Shown piece after piece: positions 41,248 through 46,143 of a stretch of DNA of 46,143 nucleotides. The notes under the pieces were generated by a model. It saw only the letters and a program-made list of their open reading frames with translations, did no database searches and was not told where the DNA came from. The position numbers were made by a program, and so were the translations under genes. The stretch spans positions 1 through 46,143 of the forward strand of contig CAYFUR010000016.1 in NCBI GenBank assembly GCA_964346275.1. Reading direction: 5' to 3'. Position 1 is the stretch's first letter. Every line of letters begins with the position of its first letter. The DNA comes from CAYFUR01 sp964346275. GTDB taxonomy: Bacteria; Sumerlaeota; Sumerlaeia; SLMS01.

Positions 41248-43035
41248 TCAGAACCGAGAGCGGCCGCTGCTCCGCTCTTCCGGCTGCCTCGCTTCCACCC
41301 GGTCTTTTGAACCCCGGAAAACCGGCTTCTGATTCATCTCATCCAGAAGATCCTCCATCTCCGCATCGATCCGGTCCGTTTGCTGGAAATCCTGCAGCTC
41401 CATCTTGTCCGGCAACTTGGGAAGCGAGTCCCGCCGTCCTTCCAGATACGCCAGCTCCAACGCCCGCACCACGTGCGGCAGCAGATCCGCCGCGCGCCCC
41501 GCCGCCGGCGTGTCCGTATATTCGCTCAGCACCAGGTTCAGCAGCGACAGCGATTCATCATGCTTCTGCAGGATATGCGCGCGCTCGGCCCGCTGATAGA
41601 AAACCTCCGCCCTTGGCCCCCGCGCCTCCTGTTCGCGATTCATCGTTTTCCGCGCCAGCTCGTTCAGGCGCCGCGCCTCCTCGGAAAGCCGGCTCCCGAG
41701 ATTCGGATTCTGCAAAAGCTCGTTCGTCCTGCCCAGCACCGCCGTCATATCCCCCAGCTCGTACTCCTTCTTCGCCTGCTCCAGAAGCTGGATATCCCGC
41801 TCGCGCCGCGCATTGGCCAGAAACTGGTCGCTCAGATCCCGCAGATTCGGATTCTCCCGCGTCTTGTTGAAAATCCGCATCGCCTCCTCCATCAGGCCAT
41901 GCTCCAGGCACCAGCGCCCATGCTCCAGCAGTTCCAGCGGCTCCGAACTCTCGATGCGGATGATTGTATATTCGTGGTAGGCGTGATTATGCAGCGATTG
42001 CATCTCCTCGCTCCGTTCCTCCTCCGGGACCGCATCCAGCAGCGCCAGCGCCTCGCCCGCCTGGTCGTTGTCCAGCAGATAGCGGCACTCGCGTGCCAGG
42101 AGATGGTTTCGCGCTTCCGTATAGACAGCGGGGTAGAGGCCGCGAAGCGGTTCCACCGCCTCCCGCGCTGCGCGGAACTTCCGCGTTCTCTCCGCCCAAT
42201 CCTTCATCTGGTCGATGGTATAGAGCGCCCGGTTCCGTGCAATTTCCGGCACCGTGGGAGCCAGGTCTTCCGCGATGATTTTCAGGGCATGTGCGTAATC
42301 GCCTTGTTCCCGGGCCTTCGAGCTGCGGGCGAGATGCGCCAGCGGCAGGTTCGCGTCAGACGACTCGTCCGTGGTTCGCCGCATCCGCTCCACGTAAGTC
42401 AGTGCCCCTTCAAAATCGTCCCGCGCCAGGCGCCTCTTCACCATCTGCCGCATGAAATCCAGCGCCCACTGGCGCATCACCGGATCATCCTGCAGATCGG
42501 CCGTCGGAATGCGGTGGAGCGCCTCCGCCGCCAGTTCCCAATCCTCCAGCTGAAAGAAGTTCTGCGAGGCAAAAAACAGCGTCCGGCTCGTCAGCAGATC
42601 CTCCTTCATCAGCGCATGGATCGACCGGCGGATCGCCGACCGCTCATCCGCGCTCCGCGCCCCGTGGATCCCGCCGGAAATCCCGCTGTTCAGCCGCTCG
42701 ATCATCGCCTTCACCTCCGCGTCCGGCGCCCCCTCCTTCCGCGCTTGAAACAAAAGATCGATCCCCTTCACCGGGTCGCGCCGTTTCAGGGCCGTCTCCG
42801 CCGCCAGCAGCGTATTCTCGTGCTCCGGCGCCCTCTCGATCGAGCGGATCGAATCCGTCCGCAGCTTCGTGATCATGCCGTGCGCTTCCAGCCGCACATA
42901 CTCCTCCGTCCGCGAAAGCACGCGCCCCTCCACCGTCCGCCCGTTCGACAGAGTAATCACATCCGCCCACGCCCCTGAAACGCTCAGAAACGAAGCCACA
43001 ACAATTTGGGAAACAAGTGGGGAAAGCGTCTTCAT
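41248..43035 (-). CDS. Secreted TPR-like protein of unknown function
   Basis: I chose ATG 43035, which overlaps the stop of the preceding gene by four bases (ATGA). The frame extends to 43833 only as a shadow of that gene. The 595-residue protein has a Sec signal peptide (MKTLSPLVSQIVVASFLSVSGAWA). A short beta module follows (VITLSNGRTVEGRVLSRTEEYVRLE), then a long helical array with TPR/Sel1-like spacing (FQLEDWELAAEALHRI, LARDDFEGALTYVERMR, LEQAKKEYELGDMTAVLGR). No catalytic motif is seen. It is probably periplasmic and involved in protein contacts. It is last in the minus-strand operon with a WecA-like transferase. Confidence 0.75.
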   Translation of the reverse strand: MKTLSPLVSQIVVASFLSVSGAWADVITLSNGRTVEGRVLSRTEEYVRLEAHGMITKLRTDSIRSIERAPEHENTLLAAETALKRRDPVKGIDLLFQARKEGAPDAEVKAMIERLNSGISGGIHGARSADERSAIRRSIHALMKEDLLTSRTLFFASQNFFQLEDWELAAEALHRIPTADLQDDPVMRQWALDFMRQMVKRRLARDDFEGALTYVERMRRTTDESSDANLPLAHLARSSKAREQGDYAHALKIIAEDLAPTVPEIARNRALYTIDQMKDWAERTRKFRAAREAVEPLRGLYPAVYTEARNHLLARECRYLLDNDQAGEALALLDAVPEEERSEEMQSLHNHAYHEYTIIRIESSEPLELLEHGRWCLEHGLMEEAMRIFNKTRENPNLRDLSDQFLANARRERDIQLLEQAKKEYELGDMTAVLGRTNELLQNPNLGSRLSEEARRLNELARKTMNREQEARGPRAEVFYQRAERAHILQKHDESLSLLNLVLSEYTDTPAAGRAADLLPHVVRALELAYLEGRRDSLPKLPDKMELQDFQQTDRIDAEMEDLLDEMNQKPVFRGSKDRVEARQPEERSSGRSRF

Positions 43036-44186
43036 TCGGTCTCTGCCGCGCTCCTCGACTCCTCCAAATACACGCGCACAGTATAAGAGCCAAGCGCCGC
43101 CACGGCAAAACCAATCAAAACAATTTGCCCGGCCAGTTTCTCCGGCATGTAAAAAAAACGCACATAGCAGGCTCCAATGATCACCGTCGCCAGCAAATGC
43201 CCCTGCACAAACACCCGCGCCGCCTCGTGGCTCTCCCCCTTCGCGGCCAGGTAACGCTGATACAGATGCTCCCGATGCGCCGAGAGCAGCCGTTTTCCCT
43301 CCACCGCCCGCTTGCCCAGCGTGAACAACACATCCCACAAAAATGGCGACACCATGATCACAAACCCGATGAAAGGCAGGGGATAGCTCACCGGCAGGTT
43401 CGCCAGATGAACCCCAAGCAGCGCCACCAAAAGCCCCAGCGGCTGGCTGCCGCAATCCCCCATGAACGTCCGCGCCTCCGGAACATTGTGCCGCAGAAAC
43501 CCTTCCGATGCTCCCCACAGCCCCGCCGCCAGGGGAATCATCGTCTCGAAGCCTCCGAAACCAACGGGAGCAATCAACGCCCCCACCGCGATGAACTGGG
43601 CGAAACGCCCGGCGAGGCCGTTGATCCCGTCCATGAAATTCACCGCGTTCATCACCAGCAGAATCCACCCCGCCGTCAGCACCACGGAGACAAGCGCCGG
43701 CAATTCTGCCCAGTCCTCCATGCCAGGAACGTGGAATTCCCGCAGCCGCACCCCGCAAAGCGGAGCCACGAACGCGATCACCACCTGGCCGCCGAATTTC
43801 CAGAGAGCCGGCACGTCCCGGCGGTCGTCCCACAGCCCCAGCCCGAAAGCCAGCAGCACCGCCGCCACCATTCCCCCGAGCCCTGCCAGGTCCAGAGCGC
43901 CCTCGACACCCGTCACCGGCTGGATCACGCCGGGCATGGCCCCGGGAGCGGCCAGCATCACCGCCAGCAGCGCAAATCCCGGCAGCAACCCGCCCACCAG
44001 CCCAATGCCCCCCACTCGCGGTGTTGGCTCCCGGTGGCTGCTCCGGCCGGTCACCTCCGCCAGCAGGTTGCTTCTCCGCGCATAGCGGATCGACTGCGCC
44101 GCCAGCCAGTTCGAAACGATCCCCGAGACATAAGCCAGGGGGATCAGGACGACGAGAAGTTGGAACAGGTAATCAATCGGTATCAC
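43032..44186 (-). CDS. WecA/TagO/MraY-family undecaprenyl-phosphate sugar-1-phosphate transferase
   Basis: The 384-residue polytopic protein shows the superfamily motifs in order: SSHREPTPRVGGIGL at 49-63, the Asp pair D120-D121 in WDDRRD, NAVNFMDGINGLAG at 180-193, FMGDCGSQPLG at 241-251 and HREHLYQRY at 304-312, the loop-5 His motif of the WecA branch. It should transfer a HexNAc-1-phosphate from a UDP-sugar to undecaprenyl phosphate at the inner membrane, starting O-antigen-like or other surface polysaccharide synthesis. MraY for peptidoglycan normally has HHHFE in loop 5, so MraY itself is unlikely. It begins 12 bases after the upstream gene and overlaps the next by ATGA. Confidence 0.9.
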   Translation of the reverse strand: MIPIDYLFQLLVVLIPLAYVSGIVSNWLAAQSIRYARRSNLLAEVTGRSSHREPTPRVGGIGLVGGLLPGFALLAVMLAAPGAMPGVIQPVTGVEGALDLAGLGGMVAAVLLAFGLGLWDDRRDVPALWKFGGQVVIAFVAPLCGVRLREFHVPGMEDWAELPALVSVVLTAGWILLVMNAVNFMDGINGLAGRFAQFIAVGALIAPVGFGGFETMIPLAAGLWGASEGFLRHNVPEARTFMGDCGSQPLGLLVALLGVHLANLPVSYPLPFIGFVIMVSPFLWDVLFTLGKRAVEGKRLLSAHREHLYQRYLAAKGESHEAARVFVQGHLLATVIIGACYVRFFYMPEKLAGQIVLIGFAVAALGSYTVRVYLEESRSAAETE

Positions 44187-44198
44187 GCCATCATGGCC

Positions 44199-46058
44199 TT
44201 ACCAGTTTGATGCGGCCCGGCTGATCTCCGAAAGCCTGGCCGGGTCCACTGCCTCGGCGTAATGGGAAAAAAGCATCCACTTTGTATAGCACTGATATTC
44301 ATCTTCGTTGGAAAAAACTTTCGGCTCGGGATTGCGGTTCGTCAGCACGCCTTCCACCGTGTGGCTTTCCTCGGCGTTCACCGCATAATGGGCCATGAAA
44401 TCCAGGAACTCCCGCAGCCCCTTGCCCAGCGTCGCCGTCCCCCGCGGCGAAAAATCCTCCATGTCGAAAACCTGGTCGATAAAGCGGAACTCCTGCATCG
44501 GCGACCCACCCAGCACCGAAACCCACAGCTCGTTCCCCACCGTCCCGCAATTCAACAGCCGGATATGGCCCCACCGCACTTTCTCCCGCCCATATTCCGT
44601 GCTCATCTTCAGCCCCTTCTCGTGCATCTGGGCCGAGAGGATTTCATGCACGTCCACCGGGCGCAGCGGGGGCGGCACATGAACAAACGCCATGGCCTGG
44701 CGGCATTGCTCCACCAGTGCGCTCATCTCCAGCATCTGCTCGAAATCCATGTTGTCGTAGAGCAGGCCCTTGCGATGGAGCACCAGCTTCTTCGCCTCCG
44801 AATGGCCGATCTTCTCAAATCCGGCGATAAAGGCCGCCACATCGTCCAGCCGGATGCGCTTCCCCCGGGGAAGAAGCAGGGCAAACCGCCCGCGCCTGAG
44901 CCGCTCATAGCGCTCGTCCTCGTCTTCCTTTGCCGGGACATATTCGTTCCCGGGCGGTGTTCCGGCCTCGGGTTTCTTATTCCCCCGGCGCGGGGTTGGC
45001 GGCGGCGTCGGCATCTCGGTCCTCGGAAGACCCTCTGGCTGTCCCTGGGGCGCAGGCGGCGCCTCCGGCGGCTGCTGCTGCGCGGGAGGACCAGGAGGTG
45101 GCGTCGGCCCCGGCTGCATCGGCGCCGCGTATCCCGGAGGATAATGCCCTGGCGGATAGGCCGCTGGCGGCGGATAATAGCCCGGCGGTATCGCGGCGTA
45201 ATATCCCGGCGGCGGGTATGGCGCATAGTATCCCGGCGGAGGGGCGCCCTGCGGCGGAGGAGCCGCGGTGGGCGGGGGCGGCTGATCCGGCGCGGGCGTT
45301 TCCGGCTTGGGCCGGTCCGTGCGCGGGGGAATCTTTGGCCGATCGTCCTCCGACAAATCCGCCGTGTCTCTTCCTTCCGTTGAGGAACCCGCAGGTTTCG
45401 GCGAGCGAGCGGGAGCCCCGTGTTCTGAACCAGTGCCCTTTTTGCCACCCGGCGAAGGCATCGGCGTGTTATCGTGGCGGACGCGCCATTCCAAGGCCAC
45501 GCGGCTTTCCCCGGGCAGCGAAGGCTGCGGAAAACCGCCTTCCCCTTTCGCCTTCTCGCGCCCCGGCGGGCCAGCCTGCTCCTCCTTCGGTTCCTCGATT
45601 CCTGAAACATGCACCGATGAACTCGTGGCCGTGGACGATTTGTCTTGCTTGCGCACCGTTGCGGGCAGGCGCTTCAGCACATCTTCCGCCTCTTGGCGCT
45701 CGTTGTAAAGGGGGTCGGATTTCAGAAATTCGCGGAGAAACCGGTCCGCCAGATCGAATTTTTTCAGCCGGTCGGCCAGGTGCCCCGCCGCCTTCAGCGC
45801 CGGGTTGCGCGCCTGGTTGTCGGGCTGGTGATCGATGAGCAGCCGATACGCCTCCAGCGCCAGATCGTCGTGCCCGTTCCGCTCCAGCACGCACGCCAGA
45901 TCGTATTGCACCGGCCCGCGAAGCAGATAGTCCGGCTTCGCCGTCAGCAAATCCTTGTAAAGCACCGCCGCTTCATCCGCCTCGCGCATGAACAGCGCGC
46001 GCTTCAATGCTTCGCTGAGTGACGCCAATTCCGGCGAATTGGAGTGCTGCCCTGCCAT
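44199..46058 (-). CDS. TPR plus proline/tyrosine-rich protein with a conserved-looking C-terminal domain, function unknown
   Basis: The 619-residue protein has no signal peptide. Residues about 10-130 are TPR-like (LFMREADEAAVLYKDLL, CVLERNGHDDLALEAYRLL). A charged linker leads to a disordered Pro/Gly/Tyr-rich region (about 250-345) with repeated PPGYY units. The last 220 residues form a globular domain (FALLLPRGKRIRLDDVAAFI, LLNCGTVGNELWVSVLGG, DFSPRGTATLGKGLREFLDF) that I do not recognise. The start is ATG 46058. It heads the minus-strand operon with the WecA-like transferase and a secreted TPR protein. A cytoplasmic scaffolding role is conceivable, though that is inference. Confidence 0.7.
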   Translation of the reverse strand: MAGQHSNSPELASLSEALKRALFMREADEAAVLYKDLLTAKPDYLLRGPVQYDLACVLERNGHDDLALEAYRLLIDHQPDNQARNPALKAAGHLADRLKKFDLADRFLREFLKSDPLYNERQEAEDVLKRLPATVRKQDKSSTATSSSVHVSGIEEPKEEQAGPPGREKAKGEGGFPQPSLPGESRVALEWRVRHDNTPMPSPGGKKGTGSEHGAPARSPKPAGSSTEGRDTADLSEDDRPKIPPRTDRPKPETPAPDQPPPPTAAPPPQGAPPPGYYAPYPPPGYYAAIPPGYYPPPAAYPPGHYPPGYAAPMQPGPTPPPGPPAQQQPPEAPPAPQGQPEGLPRTEMPTPPPTPRRGNKKPEAGTPPGNEYVPAKEDEDERYERLRRGRFALLLPRGKRIRLDDVAAFIAGFEKIGHSEAKKLVLHRKGLLYDNMDFEQMLEMSALVEQCRQAMAFVHVPPPLRPVDVHEILSAQMHEKGLKMSTEYGREKVRWGHIRLLNCGTVGNELWVSVLGGSPMQEFRFIDQVFDMEDFSPRGTATLGKGLREFLDFMAHYAVNAEESHTVEGVLTNRNPEPKVFSNEDEYQCYTKWMLFSHYAEAVDPARLSEISRAASNW

Positions 46059-46143
46059 AGTGTGGGCCGCTTTCCCAAGCTTGGATCTTACCCTCCAGGA
46101 GACTCCAGGCCCGCGGACATTCGCAAGCCGGATTTCACCCCAT

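Noticed and set aside
41248..43833. Long 861-codon version of the secreted TPR gene
   Set aside because: The first 266 codons are Gly/Arg-rich shadow of the WecA-like gene in another frame; a signal peptide and ATGA overlap place the start at 43035.

Overview
The window is a GC-rich bacterial chromosome segment, densely coding on both strands. It contains one 100-N scaffold gap, so it comes from a draft or metagenome assembly. The core genes (polA, coaE, rho, holB, mcsA-mcsB-clpC, trpF) are bacterial. The secretin/PilM-N locus, the WecA-like and heptosyltransferase-like enzymes and the flippase point to a diderm. The secreted propeller and CRTAC1-type proteins, proline/TPR-rich proteins and the polA/coaE/rho neighbourhood resemble PVC-superphylum or nearby candidate phyla (Planctomycetota, Hydrogenedentota, Sumerlaeota). 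No marker fixes the phylum, so this placement is inference. No rRNA, tRNA, transposase, integrase or CRISPR array was recognised.

Region 1 (1-7.7 kb) is accessory in character. It holds the tail of a propeller-type secreted protein, an M14 carboxypeptidase with a cytosolic-carboxypeptidase-like N domain, a RarD transporter, a DinB-fold protein, a secreted propeller-like protein and a membrane-anchored protein of unknown role. It also holds a solitary CARF-HEPN protein of the Cas02710/Csm6-like type with no cas genes or array nearby, which is the best candidate for an unusual system. Region 2 (7.7-13 kb) has trpF translationally coupled to a membrane metallophosphoesterase that is cut by the gap, then the end of a histidine kinase, a thioredoxin-fold protein and a CRTAC1-like protein with no signal peptide.

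Region 3 (13.1-21.2 kb, minus strand) is a protein quality-control and replication block: mcsA-mcsB-clpC with its own promoter and a strong terminator, then a ClpP-fold peptidase, a DNA polymerase III delta' subunit with a large charged insertion, and a protein that may be a degenerate WaaP-type kinase. Region 4 (21.3-25.9 kb) is an envelope polysaccharide block: a small HGD-type kinase, a Wzx-like flippase and a fused GT2-GT9 glycosyltransferase. Region 5 (26.1-33.1 kb) is a type IV pilus or type II secretion-like module: a PilM-PilN fusion, a membrane-TPR protein and a 1422-residue secretin whose N-terminal half is TPR-like.

Region 6 (33.3-41.1 kb) carries polA, a large surface protein with repeated regulatory-like beta domains, coaE and rho, each of the last two followed by a terminator-type hairpin. 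Region 7 (41.2-46.1 kb, minus strand) is an apparent operon of a proline/tyrosine-rich TPR protein, a WecA/MraY-family sugar-phosphate transferase and a secreted TPR protein. A degenerate triplet-based repeat occurs in the roomy intergenic spaces between converging genes.
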